Positions 1 to 10,466 of a stretch of 64,000 nt of DNA are shown here, piece after piece. The notes under the pieces are model-generated. The model worked only from the letters and a program-made list of their open reading frames with translations, did not search any database and was not told where the DNA came from. The position numbers and the translations under genes are program-made. Within the stretch, counting starts at the first letter, position 1. Every line of letters starts with the position of its first letter. The DNA is from Phycicoccus duodecadis (GTDB lineage: Bacteria > Actinomycetota > Actinomycetes > Actinomycetales > Dermatophilaceae), in NCBI RefSeq assembly GCF_002846495.1, contig NZ_PJNE01000001.1, positions 2,108,001 to 2,172,000 on the forward strand, read 5' to 3'.

Positions 1-235
1 TGTTGTCGTAGCTGATCGTGGACCCGCAGGCGGTCGCGTCGACCCGGAGGACGACAGCCGACCGGGCGGCCTCGCGAGCACCCTGGCGCATCCCGATGGA
101 GTCGAAGAAGAACATGCCGTAGTCGATGATCCCGAAGATCAGCAGCAGGAGGAGGGGCAGCACGAGGGCGAACTCGACCGCGGCCGCGCCCCCTTCGCGC
201 CGAGGCGCACCGCTGCGGGCTCTGATGGCCATCAT
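1..235 (-). CDS. TadE-like pilus assembly protein (3' end cut by window edge)
   Basis: Minor pseudopilin-like protein of the Tad/Flp pilus system, membrane anchored. The visible N-terminal 78 or so residues have a short basic leader, then GGAAAVEFALVLPLLLLLIF, the conserved TadE hydrophobic segment with the E that follows AAV. After it come IIDYG and the typical REAARSAVV helix. Two consecutive ATG codons (235 and 232) can start it; an AGAGGAG ribosome site lies just upstream. The end of the gene lies beyond base 1. TadE normally follows tadC directly; here about 3 kb of unrelated genes separates it from tadC at 3,349. Identification is firm for the family, less so between TadE, TadF and TadG. 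Confidence 0.85.
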   Translation of the reverse strand, partial: MMAIRARSGAPRREGGAAAVEFALVLPLLLLLIFGIIDYGMFFFDSIGMRQGAREAARSAVVLRVDATACGSTISYDN

Positions 236-399
236 CCGTGCACACTCCTCTGACCCGACGACCTGCCGTGGTCTGCTTCCCATTATGGGGCGACCCGGCC
301 CCCTGCCATCCCCCGAATGGGCCGATTCGACCCGGCCGAGCAGGTACTGATGTGGGCCGCGTGACAGGCGGGTCGGCTGTTCCGGGTCTACCGGATGCG

Positions 400-1596
400 T
401 CAGTCGACGACGCCGGCCAGGCCGAGCCATCCCGCCATCAGGGCGAGCTCGGCGTCGAGCTCGGCCCGGTCGCGCTCGTTCCCCCGTCCGTCCTCCCAGG
501 TGCAGCGCTGTACCCGCAGCACCCCGGCGGCCCGGTCGCTCTTGAGGTCGACCCGCGCCACGAGCTCGTCGCCGAGCAGGAACGGCAGCACGTAGTAGCC
601 GTGCACCCGCTCGGGCTCGGGGACGTAGATCTCGAGCCGGAAGTCGAACCCGAACAGGGCCCGCACCCGCTCGCGCTGCCACACCAGGGAGTCGAAGGGC
701 GAGAGCAGCGCGCGGGCATCCACCCGGCGCGGCCGGCGCGCGTCGCGGTGCAGGTACACCGGCCGGTGCCAGCCCTCGACCGTCGCGGGCAGCAGGGTGC
801 CGTCCGCGACGAGGGCCGCGATCGCGGGGCGGGCCTGCTCGGGCTTCAGGCGGAAGTAGTCGCGCAGGCACTGCTCGCTGCCCAGCCCGTGGGCCCGGGC
901 CGAGAGCTCGACCAGCCGGCGGAAGGCCTCGTCGTCGCCCGGCCGCACGGCCGGGTCGACCGCCCGGTCGCGCACGGCCGGCGGCAGCACCCGGGCCGGC
1001 ACGGCGTAGCGCCGCTCGAACTGGCTGGTGCGCCCCGCGCTCGACACCTCGCCGGCCCAGAAGAGGTGCTCGAGCGCGCTCTTGACCAGCGACCAGTTCC
1101 AGCCCCAGTCGTCGCGCTCGCGCGGCAGGTCGTGGGCCAGGGCGGCCTCGACCTCGCGGCTCGTCAGGGGCCCGCCGGCGGTCACCTCCGCCAGCACGGC
1201 CGCGACGAGCTCGGGGTGGTCGCGGGCGACCCGCCGCATCCCGCCCCAGGCGTCGGAGCGGGCCCGGCGCATCCGGAAGTCGAGCAGGGGCCAGGTGCTG
1301 GGGGCGACCAGCGACGCCTCGTGCGCCCAGTACTCGACGACCCGGCGCGGCGCGACGTCACGCGCGCGGTCCAGCAACGCCCGGTCGTAGGGGCCGAGGC
1401 GCGAGTAGAACGGCAGGTACTGGCTCCGGACGACCACGTTGACGCTGTCGATCTGCACCACGGCGACGGCGTCGAGGACGCGCTGGAGGTCGCGGGTGCC
1501 GGGATGCTCGGGGCGTCGGCGCGCGAAGCCCTGGGCGGCGAGTGCGATGCGCCGCGCGGCCGGGCGGGTCAGCCGGAGGGGCGCCGGGTCACTCAT
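400..1596 (-). CDS. Winged-helix DNA glycosylase-like protein, YcaQ/AlkX type (HTH_42 family)
   Basis: A 398-residue member of the HTH_42 family, whose characterised members (AlkZ, YcaQ/AlkX) unhook interstrand crosslinks and remove bulky alkylated bases. The sequence [10 protein letters not shown] at residues 47-56 carries the Q-hydrophobic-D triad (Q48, D50) described for the YcaQ/AlkX branch; AlkZ has Q-x-Q instead. The downstream stretch with YWAHEASL is also typical. Length is normal. The ATG at 1596 lies inside the end of the response regulator gene upstream (8-base overlap), so the two are probably co-transcribed and translationally coupled. Substrate cannot be read from sequence; DNA crosslink or bulky adduct repair is the family-based inference. 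Confidence 0.85.
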   Translation of the reverse strand: MSDPAPLRLTRPAARRIALAAQGFARRRPEHPGTRDLQRVLDAVAVVQIDSVNVVVRSQYLPFYSRLGPYDRALLDRARDVAPRRVVEYWAHEASLVAPSTWPLLDFRMRRARSDAWGGMRRVARDHPELVAAVLAEVTAGGPLTSREVEAALAHDLPRERDDWGWNWSLVKSALEHLFWAGEVSSAGRTSQFERRYAVPARVLPPAVRDRAVDPAVRPGDDEAFRRLVELSARAHGLGSEQCLRDYFRLKPEQARPAIAALVADGTLLPATVEGWHRPVYLHRDARRPRRVDARALLSPFDSLVWQRERVRALFGFDFRLEIYVPEPERVHGYYVLPFLLGDELVARVDLKSDRAAGVLRVQRCTWEDGRGNERDRAELDAELALMAGWLGLAGVVD

Positions 1597-2299
1597 CCGT
1601 GGGCATGAGGCGCTGGCGGTGGGCGTACACCGCAGCCTCGACCCGGGAGTGGATGTGGAGCTTCTCGAGGATGTTGCGCACGTGGTTCTTGACGGTGTTC
1701 TCGGCGATACCGAGCTCGTCGGCGATCTCGCGGTTGGCCAGGCCGCGGGCCACCAGCCGCAGCACCTCGACCTCGCGCTCGGTGAGGTGGGCGGAGTCGT
1801 CGGCCCCGGCCGGCTCCTCCTGCGCGAGCCGGCTGAACTCCTGGAGCAGGGTCGCGGCCATCCCCGGCGGGATGATCGCCTGCCCGTCGTGCACCCGGCG
1901 GATGGCCTCGGAGACCTCCTCGCCCGGGAGGTCCTTGAGCAGGTAGCCGCTGGCCCCCGCCTTGATGGCCTCGAACAGGTCGCCCTCGTCGTCGCTCATG
2001 GTGAGCATGAGGATGCGGATGTCGGGCTCGAGGCTGTGCAGGCGGCGGCAGGCATCGATGCCGCCCACGCCGGGCATCCGCACGTCCATCAGCACGACGT
2101 CGGGGTGCAGCCGCAGGCAGGTCTCGACCGCCTCGTCGCCAGTGCTGGCCTGACCCACCACCCGCGCGACGCCGTCGAGCTCGACCACGATGGCCATGCC
2201 CTGGCGGTACATCTGGTGGTCGTCGGCGATGACCACGCGGATGCCCCGGGGGCCACGGCCGTCGTGGCCCCCGGGTACGTCACGCGTCGGTTGGCTCAC
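1589..2299 (-). CDS. NarL/FixJ-family response regulator
   Basis: Cytoplasmic two-component response regulator of 236 residues from a GTG at 2299. The receiver domain (about 20-138) has the acidic pair D26-D27 in VVIADDHQ, the phospho-acceptor D72 in [10 protein letters not shown], a threonine at 100 and K122 in LLKDLPG. A short linker leads to a LuxR-type helix-turn-helix (172-228) with [11 protein letters not shown] and [15 protein letters not shown]. All catalytic positions are present. No histidine kinase lies beside it, so the partner is unknown. In Streptomyces an hpf gene is followed by a regulator of this kind, so hpf-regulator-ycaQ order here looks ancestral. An upstream in-frame ATG at 2437 would overlap hpf and is unlikely. 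Confidence 0.88.
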   Translation of the reverse strand: MSQPTRDVPGGHDGRGPRGIRVVIADDHQMYRQGMAIVVELDGVARVVGQASTGDEAVETCLRLHPDVVLMDVRMPGVGGIDACRRLHSLEPDIRILMLTMSDDEGDLFEAIKAGASGYLLKDLPGEEVSEAIRRVHDGQAIIPPGMAATLLQEFSRLAQEEPAGADDSAHLTEREVEVLRLVARGLANREIADELGIAENTVKNHVRNILEKLHIHSRVEAAVYAHRQRLMPTDE

Positions 2300-2351
2300 G
2301 CGTCCATCCTCGCAGGTGGCGAGGACAGGATGGCCGCGCGGTCCGCGCCGC

Positions 2352-2963
2352 TCACGAGGCGGCGGCGTCGACCTGGTCCGAGGTGGCGACCTCGACGGCC
2401 GGCCCCTCGTGGCCGTCGAGGTCGAGGTGGAGCACACCGTAGGACCACCCGCGCCGCCGGTAGAGCACGCTCGCCCGGTCGGTGTCGGCGTCGTGGAAGA
2501 GGTAGAAGTCGTGCCCCACCGCCTCCATCTCGGCCAGCGCGTCCGACAGCGTCATCGGCGTCGAGCGGTGGACCTTCTCGCGGACCTCGATGGGCGAGTC
2601 GCCGAACGGCCCGTCCTCGGGCATCGTGTCGGATTCGGCCGCGCCGACGAGGGAGCTCTCGGCCTCGATCCGGGCGGTCGCCCGAGCCACCGACTCGGGG
2701 GTGCGACGCCCCCGGTGGACCTGCCTGCGGTCGCTGCGACGCCTGAGCCGTTCCATGAGCTTGTCGACCACGACGTCCAGGGCCGCGTACTTGTCGTCGG
2801 CGCATGCTTCGGCGCGAACGACGGGGCCCTTCGCGTAGCAGGTGACCTCGACCCGGTCGCAGGCCTTGGCCTGGCGCCGGTTGGGCTCGTGACTGACCAT
2901 GACCTCGACCCGCCGGGTCCGAGGCTCGAGCTGGGTGATCTTCCCCAGCTTCTCCTCGATGTT
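2352..2963 (-). pseudogene. 5'-truncated hpf (long-form ribosome hibernation promoting factor)
   Basis: Encodes nearly all of a long-form HPF/RaiA protein, which dimerises 70S ribosomes into inactive 100S particles in stationary phase. Family sequence begins at IEEKLGKITQLEP and continues through the RNA-binding motif NRRQAKACDRVEV and the C-terminal dimerisation domain (SPIEVREKVHRSTPMTLSDA to the terminal WSYGVLHLDL region). The first 20 or so residues, holding the first beta strand and start of helix 1, are missing. At about 2,960 the sequence switches to antisense of a LuxR-type gene on the other strand. An in-frame ATG at 3101 would give 249 residues, but the added N-terminus is not HPF-like. 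Either a real rearrangement or an assembly join; see findings. Confidence 0.8.
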
Positions 2964-2964
2964 C

Positions 2965-3237
2965 CCGCTCGAGTTCTCGGCCAGCGGGCTCGCCGAGGCG
3001 ATGCGCCGGCGGCACGAGCAGCCGCAGACGTCGTTGACCTCGCGCGAGACCGAGGTGCTGAAGCTGCTGGTCGAGGGGGCGTCGGTGGCGCAGGTCGGCA
3101 AGTCGCTCTACATGAGCCCGTCGACGGTCAAGACCCACATCGGCAAGATCTACGACAAGCTCGGCGCGCACAACCGCGCCAGCGCGGTCATCGCCGCCGT
3201 GCGGCTCGGGCTGGTCCAGGACGTCGACCGCGCCTGA
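2965..3237 (+). pseudogene. 3' fragment of a LuxR/NarL-type response regulator
   Basis: About 90 codons encoding the DNA-binding tail of a response regulator: TSLTSRETEVLKLLVEGAS, then MSPSTVKTHIGKIYDKLGAH and a normal C-terminus ending at a TGA at 3235. No receiver domain precedes it. Upstream of about 2,965 the sequence is the antisense of hpf, so promoter, start and receiver are lost. The helix-turn-helix itself is intact, and an ATG at 3001 could in principle make a 78-residue stand-alone DNA-binding peptide, but no good ribosome site is seen. It converges on tadC across a 111-bp gap holding a paired palindrome. It probably once belonged to the tad neighbourhood. Confidence 0.75.
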
Positions 3238-3253
3238 CCGGGCCTCGCTCGAT

Positions 3254-3327
3254 CGCCACGACCCGGCACGTGCGGACATCCGGCAGCCGCACCCGGCCCG
3301 CGACCGCAACCACCCGGCACGTGCCGT
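3254..3327. repeat. Paired CACGTG palindrome element, copy A
   Basis: Two imperfect palindromes centred on CACGTG at 3267-3272 and 3318-3323, 51 bases apart centre to centre. Each is preceded by a CGCMACNACC-like block. They fill the gap between the LuxR fragment and the 3' end of tadC. The same element with the same 51-base spacing recurs at 42.6 kb and 47.8 kb. Confidence 0.75.
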
Positions 3328-3348
3328 GCTCGAGCGGGTGGCCCTCCC

Positions 3349-4266
3349 TCAGAGGGCCCCGCCGGAGAACGCCTGGATCATCGTGATGGCGCCGGGGCCG
3401 ATGATGACGATGAACAGCGCGGGGAAGATGCAGAGCAGCAGGGGGAAGAGGATCTTGACGGTCACCTTCTGGGCCGCCTCCTCCGCCTTCTGACGGCGCA
3501 CGACGCGCATCTCCTTGGTCTGCTCGCGCAGCACGGCGGCGATGGGCAGGCCCAGCCGGTCGGCCTGCACCAGCGTGCTCACGAAGTTCTTGACCTCGGT
3601 GGCGGTGGTGCGGTCGCCGAGCGCCGAGAACGCCTCGCCGCGCGACTTGCCGATCTGCATCTCCGAGAGCACGCGGGCGAACTCGCCGGCGATCGGGCCC
3701 TCGACGGTGCGGGCCACCTGGAGGATGGCGGCGTCGAAGCCCTGGCCCGCCTCGACACAGACCGTGAGCATGTCGAGCGCGTCGGCCAGGCCCTTGCTGA
3801 GCTCCTGCTGGCGCTTGAGGCCGATGTTGTAGACGAGGAGGTCGGGCAGGAAGAAGAAGGCGGCGGCGGCACCGACGGCCACCAGCAGCCCGACGACGGT
3901 GAGACCGAGGACGAGCAGGGCGAGCACCGGAGCGAGGATGACGCCCAGGCCCTTGGCGCCCATCACGCGCTCGACGGTCCACATCGGCGGGTTGCCGGCC
4001 TTGTCGAGCGAGCGGCCGATCCGCCCGGTGGTGCCACCGGGCGAGAGGCGCACGGCCAGGCCGCGCAGCCGCTCGAGGACGGGCACGAGCAGGCGCTCCT
4101 GGGCCCCGAGCTCGTTCTTGCCGACCTCGCGGCTGGTGGCCTTGTAGTTCAGCATCTCCAGGGAGCGGGCGACGCCCGTGGAGTTCTCGGCGCCGAACGA
4201 GACGGCCATGACGATGGTCACGATCGCCCCCACCACGCAGAGCAGCCCGACGATGAGCAGGAACAT
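3349..4266 (-). CDS. tadC: Tad pilus inner-membrane platform protein TadC (T2SS F family)
   Basis: A 305-residue polytopic membrane protein of the type II secretion F family. It begins with a hydrophobic segment (1-24), has a central double hydrophobic stretch (about 107-150) and a C-terminal pair ending near 298. The cytoplasmic T2SSF domain carries LADALDMLTVCVEAGQGFDAA and the EEAAQKVTVKILFPLLLCIFP region usual for TadC. It should form the pilus assembly platform with TadB and the CpaF ATPase. It starts one base after the stop of the VWA-TadB gene, so it is the last pilus gene of the operon before the interruption; tadE is only found again at 235. Confidence 0.9.
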   Translation of the reverse strand: MFLLIVGLLCVVGAIVTIVMAVSFGAENSTGVARSLEMLNYKATSREVGKNELGAQERLLVPVLERLRGLAVRLSPGGTTGRIGRSLDKAGNPPMWTVERVMGAKGLGVILAPVLALLVLGLTVVGLLVAVGAAAAFFFLPDLLVYNIGLKRQQELSKGLADALDMLTVCVEAGQGFDAAILQVARTVEGPIAGEFARVLSEMQIGKSRGEAFSALGDRTTATEVKNFVSTLVQADRLGLPIAAVLREQTKEMRVVRRQKAEEAAQKVTVKILFPLLLCIFPALFIVIIGPGAITMIQAFSGGAL

Positions 4267-4267
4267 G

Positions 4268-6258
4268 TCAGACCTCGATCTTGACGACGTTGCGCATCCA
4301 GAAGATGCCGATGACCATCGAGATGATGCCGCCGATGGACATGATGATCCCGTAGAAGGTGGTCCACAGCAGGCTCACGTAGTCGTAGTTGACGACCGTG
4401 CTGTAGAGGAAGATGCCGATCGGCAGGCCGATGAGGATGTACGCCGAGAGCCGGCCCTCGGCCGAGAGCGCCTTGACCTGGCGGCGCAGCATCTCGCGTT
4501 CGCGCAGCGTGGCGGCCGTGGTGCGCAGGGTCTCGCCCAGGTTGCCACCGACCTCGCGCTGGATGCGGATGGCCATGGTGGTCCAGCGCATGTTCGGGCT
4601 GTCCATGCGCTGGGCCATGTGGTCGAGCGCGTCGCTGACGTCGGCGCCGATGCGCGACTCGGCCAGCGCCCGGCTGAACTCCTTGGCGGCCGGCTCGGGG
4701 GCGTCCTTGGCGACGGCGTCGAGGGCCTGGAGGAGGCTGAACCCGGAGGCGAGGGAGGTCGCGACGAGCATCAGCACGTCGGGCAGCACGGTCTCGAACT
4801 TGCTCGAGCGGCGCTTGGCGATGAACTTCAGCGCCACGGGCGGGAGCACGAGGCCGAGCACCAGCCCGATGAGCGCACCGACCAGCGGCAGGGCGGCGAG
4901 CGCGACATAGCCGACGGCGATGGCCACGACCACGGCCAGGAAGCGCAGCACCAGCCACTCCCCCGCGCGCCAGGGCAGGTCGGCCCGGTCGAGCAGGGCC
5001 ATGGTCTTGGTGGTCGAGTCGCGACCCTCCATGATCTGGTCGCCCATGGAGACCAGCTGCTGGCCGATGGCGGCGGTGTTGACGTTCTGCTTGTGCGCGG
5101 TGGGAGCACGGCCGAAGCCGTAGCCCTCGATGGCCTCGATGCGGGCGCTCTTCTTGGTCTGGAAGGAGGGGTTGACCAGGGCCACACCGATGGCGAAGAC
5201 CCCGAGGAACACCACCCCGATGGCCGGGTACAGCAGCGCCGGCGAGATGGCCGTGAGCGCGCTGGCGGGGGGCGGCCCCGCCTCGACCAGCGGCCGGGTG
5301 TCGACCGACGCCTCGACCTCGACGGGCGCCGTGTCCCCGAGGTCGACGGGCGTGCTGATGGCGAACGGCTGCCCCGACGCGGTACCGGTGACCACGATGC
5401 GCGCGTCACCCAGGACCCCCGTGGGGCGCTTGAGGGTGAGGACGACCTGTGAGTCCAGCACCCGCCCGGCGGCGGCGAAGGCCGCCCCGACCGAGGCCGA
5501 GTTGGCGGCGTTGGCCACCGAACCGCCACCGACGGAGGCGAACTGCTTCAGGGTGGTGCCGTTGGACTCGGGCGACTTGAAGGCGATGACCTCGGCGCGG
5601 ACCTTGGCCTTGGCCAACGCGTTGAGCGCGGCCTGGCGCTGGGCCTTGTCGCCGGCGGCCCCGCCCTTGAGGCCGGCCACGGTGTCGCCGCCGTCGCTGA
5701 GGAGGACGATGCTGCGCTCCCCTTCCGTCCCCAGTGCGGCCACGGCCTGCTGCACGGCGGCGTAGAGCGCGGTCTCGCCCTGGGAACGCAGGCCGCCCAC
5801 CGCCTGGCTGATCCTGGCGCGGTCGGTGGTGGGGCTGACGTCGACGCCGGACGTGGACGCGAAGGAGACCATCCCGACCTTGACGTCCTTGGGGACGACG
5901 GCGAGGAACTGCTTGACCGCGGTGCGGACGGTGGCCATCCCGGAGGCGCCCATGGAGCCGCTGGTGTCGATGACGAGCATGGTCGAGCGGGCCTGGCTGG
6001 CGGCGGCGGCGACGGTGGCCTTCGCGTCCTTGCCGCCGATGGTCGCGACCACGGAGGCGGGGTCCACCTGCAGGACCTTGTCGCCGGCCCGCAGGACGAC
6101 CGTCGAGCTCACGGTGTCGGCCGTCACGCGGAGGTCGCTCAGCGTGCCCGGCACGGTGTCGGCGGCCGAGGCGGCCGGGGCGAACACGGTGGCCGCCGCG
6201 GCCGAGAGCACGGCGCCGAGGACCGCCAGGCGGCGCAGCCGGGAGGGAGGCCGCACGG

Positions 6259-6262
<4 letters not shown>
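4268..6262 (-). CDS. tadB: VWA domain-TadB fusion: exported von Willebrand A domain joined to a T2SS F platform protein
   Basis: A 664-residue fusion. Residues 1-33 form a signal peptide (cleavage after ASA33). A von Willebrand factor A domain (about 93-270) has a complete MIDAS start, DTSGS at 99-103, and LLSDGGDTV later, so it should bind a divalent metal outside the membrane. A transmembrane segment near 343-365 is followed by a T2SSF domain with LPDVLMLVATSLASGFSLLQ and several C-terminal membrane helices as in TadB. A VWA-TadB arrangement is known in actinobacterial tad loci; the adhesive or structural role of the VWA part is inference. It overlaps cpaF by four bases (ATGA) and is followed after one base by tadC. 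Confidence 0.9.
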
Positions 6263-7643
<1,381 letters not shown>

Positions 7644-7647
<4 letters not shown>

Positions 7648-8834
7648 TTGCGCCCCCTGAACAGGCTCTTGCGCGGTGCGGGGGCCGGGGCCGGGGAGCC
7701 GTCGGCGGACGGCTCCTCCGCGTGCGCGGTACGGATGTGGGAGTCGACGAGCGTCTTGATGGCGGCCGCGACGGCGGCCTTGGGCTCGTCGAGCACGATC
7801 GCCACGCCCCGGTTGACCGACGCGGGGACGGTCAGCGAGTTGGGGATGTTGACGGCGATCGGGGTCTTGATGGCGGCCTCGACGTCCTCGGGCCGCAGCC
7901 CGACCTTGGCGTCGGCGCGGTTGAGCACGATGATGCGGGCGTCCTTGGGGCTCCCGATCATGTCGAGGGTGTCGATGGCCACCCGCAGGTTCTTCACGGC
8001 CGGGATGTCGAGGGTCGCGATGAGGACCAGCGAGTCCGAGATGTCGATGGCCGCGAGCACGTGCTCGGTGAACGACGGCGGGGTGTCGACGATGACGTAG
8101 TCGTAGTAGCGCCGGGCGATCTTCAGCAGCTCGGTGACGGTGGGCACCGGGATGCGGTCGGCGTCGCCCGGGTCGTTCGGCGCGCAGAGGACATCGAGCC
8201 CGCTCTCCTCGTGCGTGACCACGATGCTGCGCAGCGCGTCCTCGTCGAGGTGGCCGCTCATCGAGACCGCGTCGTAGACCGACTGGGTCGGCACCAGCTG
8301 GAGGCTGATGGCGACGTCGCCGAAGGACAGGTCGAGGTCGACGAGCAGGGTGCGCAGGCCGCTGTGGGCCAGGTGCACGGCGGTGTTGGTGGAGAGGGTG
8401 GTCTTGCCCACGCCGCCCTTGGCGGAGAAGACGGTGACGACCCGCCCCTCCTTGACGTTGCCGCCGGCCGCGTGGCCCGCCAGCTTCGAGGTCAGGTCAC
8501 GGCTGCGGCGCAGCGCATCGGCGATGGCGGTGTGGTCGTCGGCCGAGACGACCTCACGGACGCCGGCCCGCAGGGCCTGCGACAGCGCGGTGACGTCGAC
8601 CCGCGTGCGGAGCAGGATGACGCCGAGCTCGGGCCGCTCGAGACGGGTGGTCTCGGCCAGCTGGCACGCCTGGTCGAGGGGCACGTCGGCCCCGATGACC
8701 AGCTGCTGGATCTGCGGGTTGTCGTGGATGGCGCGCGACACCATCCCCGAGGAGTCCAGGGCCTGGGTGTTCGCGCCGAGCGCGAAGCGATAGCGCTCGA
8801 CGGCGGTGGGGTCCGGATCCCAGAGGATGTTCAC
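7644..8834 (-). CDS. cpaE: TadZ/CpaE-like pilus localisation ATPase
   Basis: A 396-residue protein with an N-terminal receiver-like domain (about 1-115) that lacks the usual phosphorylation aspartate context, then a ParA/MinD-type ATPase domain. The deviant Walker A is KGGVGKTT at 139-146, followed by LLVDLDLSFGDVA and YVIVDTPPSF. TadZ/CpaE proteins are thought to position the Tad machine, often at a pole. The C-terminus is rich in Pro, Ala and Lys. Four-base overlaps join it to cpaB and cpaF. Assignment to the TadZ branch rests on context and domain order. Confidence 0.9.
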
Positions 8835-9646
8835 CGGGTCTTGTCCTTGAGCATGGTCAAGTCTGACACCTGCAGGTTGGGGTCGATCTTCAGCTCCGAG
8901 CCCCGCAGGCCGGCGTAGAGGGTGTAGTTGTTCACGCCCTGGATGAGGCGGGCGGCCTGGGCCGGGTCGACCTCGAGGGTGACCAGGAACCCGCCGGTGG
9001 CCTGCTGGGCGTTCTCGTCGCCGTTGGCCGCCGCCTGCTGCTGCTGCTGGGTGGGCGTCAGGAGGGCGTTGCCCATGGCGATGACCTTGACGTTGTCGAG
9101 CAGCACCGAGGTGGCGCTGGCACCGTCGGCCGAGGCCCCACCGGTGGTGGTGGGCGCCGCGGCGCCGGCGGTGCTGCCCAGCTTGGCCAGCGGGTAGGTC
9201 ATGAAGATCGTGATGTACGAGCCGGGCGTCACGAAGGTGCCGACGCGGGCCGGGTCGGCCAGCTGCACCGAGACCGCGAGCTTGCCGGCGGCCACCTGGA
9301 TGGCCTTCTGCCCGACCGGGGTGTCACCGAACGCGCCGGAGAGCACGTACTGCCCGGGCTGGATGTCGGTGAGTGCCACCAGGGCCCCGTTGGTGTCGTC
9401 GACCCCGCCGAGGGCGCCGAGGGGCTTGGCCCGGGAGGCGACCTGGGTCTGGGCGACCTGCCCCAACCGGACGGCGTCCTTCAGCGAGGTCCCGGCCGGC
9501 ACCACCTGGGTGGTGACGTAGATCGAGACCGGGCTGGCCGCGGCCACCGCCCGTGCGTCCGCCCCTCGGGCGTACACGAGCACGAGCACTGCACCGATCA
9601 GTGCGATGACGGCGGCGGCGATGATGGCGAGGATGCGTCGACCCAT
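8831..9646 (-). CDS. cpaB: Flp pilus assembly protein CpaB/RcpC
   Basis: A 271-residue membrane-anchored exported protein. One N-terminal transmembrane helix (about 6-27) precedes a SAF-like domain (VVPAGTSLKDAV and LTDIQPGQYVL) and a RcpC-type beta domain with SVQLADPARVGTFVTPGSYI. A glutamine-rich low-complexity stretch (TPTQQQQQAAANGDENAQQ) lies near residue 200. CpaB is believed to stabilise the pilus channel or modify the pilin outside the membrane; the Gram-positive role is poorly defined. The start is ATG with an AAGGA site 9 bases upstream. A 167-bp gap with a hairpin separates it from the pilin genes. Confidence 0.88.
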   Translation of the reverse strand: MGRRILAIIAAAVIALIGAVLVLVYARGADARAVAAASPVSIYVTTQVVPAGTSLKDAVRLGQVAQTQVASRAKPLGALGGVDDTNGALVALTDIQPGQYVLSGAFGDTPVGQKAIQVAAGKLAVSVQLADPARVGTFVTPGSYITIFMTYPLAKLGSTAGAAAPTTTGGASADGASATSVLLDNVKVIAMGNALLTPTQQQQQAAANGDENAQQATGGFLVTLEVDPAQAARLIQGVNNYTLYAGLRGSELKIDPNLQVSDLTMLKDKTR

Positions 9647-9720
9647 CGTGATGTCCTTTTTTGCTGATGCGAGGGAGCAGCGACGAACTTACTGCGGGGG
9701 CTGAAGTGAGTGATGTGACA

Positions 9721-9762
9721 CCACGGCGCTTCCTCCGGACAATCTGAGGACCGACGCCGTGG
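9721..9762 (-). terminator. Intercistronic hairpin between pilin and pilus-machinery genes
   Basis: An 8-bp outer stem (CCACGGCG/CGCCGTGG) and an inner 5-bp stem (TCCTC/GAGGA), without a T-run. It lies between the second pilin gene and cpaB on the transcribed strand. It could act as a leaky terminator or RNA-stabilising 3' end that keeps pilin mRNA more abundant than machinery mRNA. The function is inferred from position. Confidence 0.5.
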
Positions 9763-9813
9763 CGCTGTCAAGAGGGACCGCGAGCCCGGGTACAGAGGGA
9801 GGGTGCGCAGTCT

Positions 9814-9981
9814 TCAGATCTTGACGGAAGCGTTCTGGAAGAGTCCGAGGACGCTTCCTCCGAACAGCCCCACGGAGACCACGATCGCGACCGCTATCAA
9901 GGAGGCCATCAGGGCGTACTCGACGGCAGTGGCGCCGGTCTCGGTGCGGTACCGAATGCGGGCCAGGAGCAGGGGGGTCAC
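9814..9981 (-). CDS. Flp-family type IVb pilin, second copy
   Basis: A 55-residue Flp pilin precursor, from a GTG at 9981 with an AAAGGA ribosome site about 9 bases upstream. The basic leader VTPLLLARIRYRTETG ends in the prepilin-peptidase site G before ATAVEYALMASLIAV, with glutamate at mature position +5 and tyrosine at +6, the Flp hallmark. The hydrophobic helix fills the rest. It differs from the pilin just upstream (10,065-10,232), having a longer leader and a C-terminus ending ASVKI, so the pair may be a major and a minor pilin. No prepilin peptidase gene is in the window. Confidence 0.88.
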   Translation of the reverse strand: MTPLLLARIRYRTETGATAVEYALMASLIAVAIVVSVGLFGGSVLGLFQNASVKI

Positions 9982-10064
9982 GGCCAGCGTTCCTTTCCGA
10001 TGGGAGAGGGCGCCGGCCGGGCCGGGTGAACCGACCGAGGCCGACGCCCTCGCAGCTGTGAGGC

Positions 10065-10232
10065 TCAGACGCTGCCGGCGACCTTGTTGAAGAGGGTCGA
10101 CAGGTTGGTGCCCAGGAGGGCGACGGCGACGATGATGACGATCGCGATGAGGGCGACCATGAGGCCGTACTCGACGGCGGTCGCACCCTTCTCGGAGCGG
10201 AGCTGCTGGAGCTTGATGATGGCCTTGGTCAT
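10065..10232 (-). CDS. flp: Flp-family type IVb pilin, first copy (probable major pilin)
   Basis: A 55-residue Flp pilin precursor starting at an ATG at 10232 with a GAAAGG site upstream. The leader MTKAIIKLQQLRSEKG is cut before ATAVEYGLMVALIAIV; E is at +5 and Y at +6. The mature peptide is a single hydrophobic helix followed by NLSTLFNKVAGSV. It is the first gene of the tad operon, so the 234-bp region to 10,466 should hold the pilus promoter; no convincing -35/-10 pair was picked out there. First position and canonical sequence suggest it is the main fibre subunit (inference). Confidence 0.92.
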   Translation of the reverse strand: MTKAIIKLQQLRSEKGATAVEYGLMVALIAIVIIVAVALLGTNLSTLFNKVAGSV

Positions 10233-10466
10233 GGCGGTTGAGCCTTTCAGGGGTTGGTCTCGGGGGCCGAGTGAGTGGTCGAGCAGGCATAAGTCTCTAC
10301 GGAACTGCCTTCCCGCACATGGTCCGATGGGGTCTACCTCGCCCGCCCGAACGGTTCCGGCGTGTAGTCCGTTCGGCCGATCGGTTCGGCTCCGCCGCCG
10401 AAGGGCCTCGTGGGATGCTCGCGCGGTGTGCGCCGACCCCCTCGTGACGCGACCGGCGAGCGCCCC

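Noticed and set aside
238..1608. 456-codon open frame on the plus strand
   Set aside because: Antisense to the ycaQ-like gene; low-complexity Gly/Arg/Val composition typical of shadow frames in G+C-rich DNA.
2964..3101. Using ATG 3101 to rescue a full-length hpf
   Set aside because: The added N-terminus is antisense of the LuxR-type helix-turn-helix and does not resemble the first strand of HPF.
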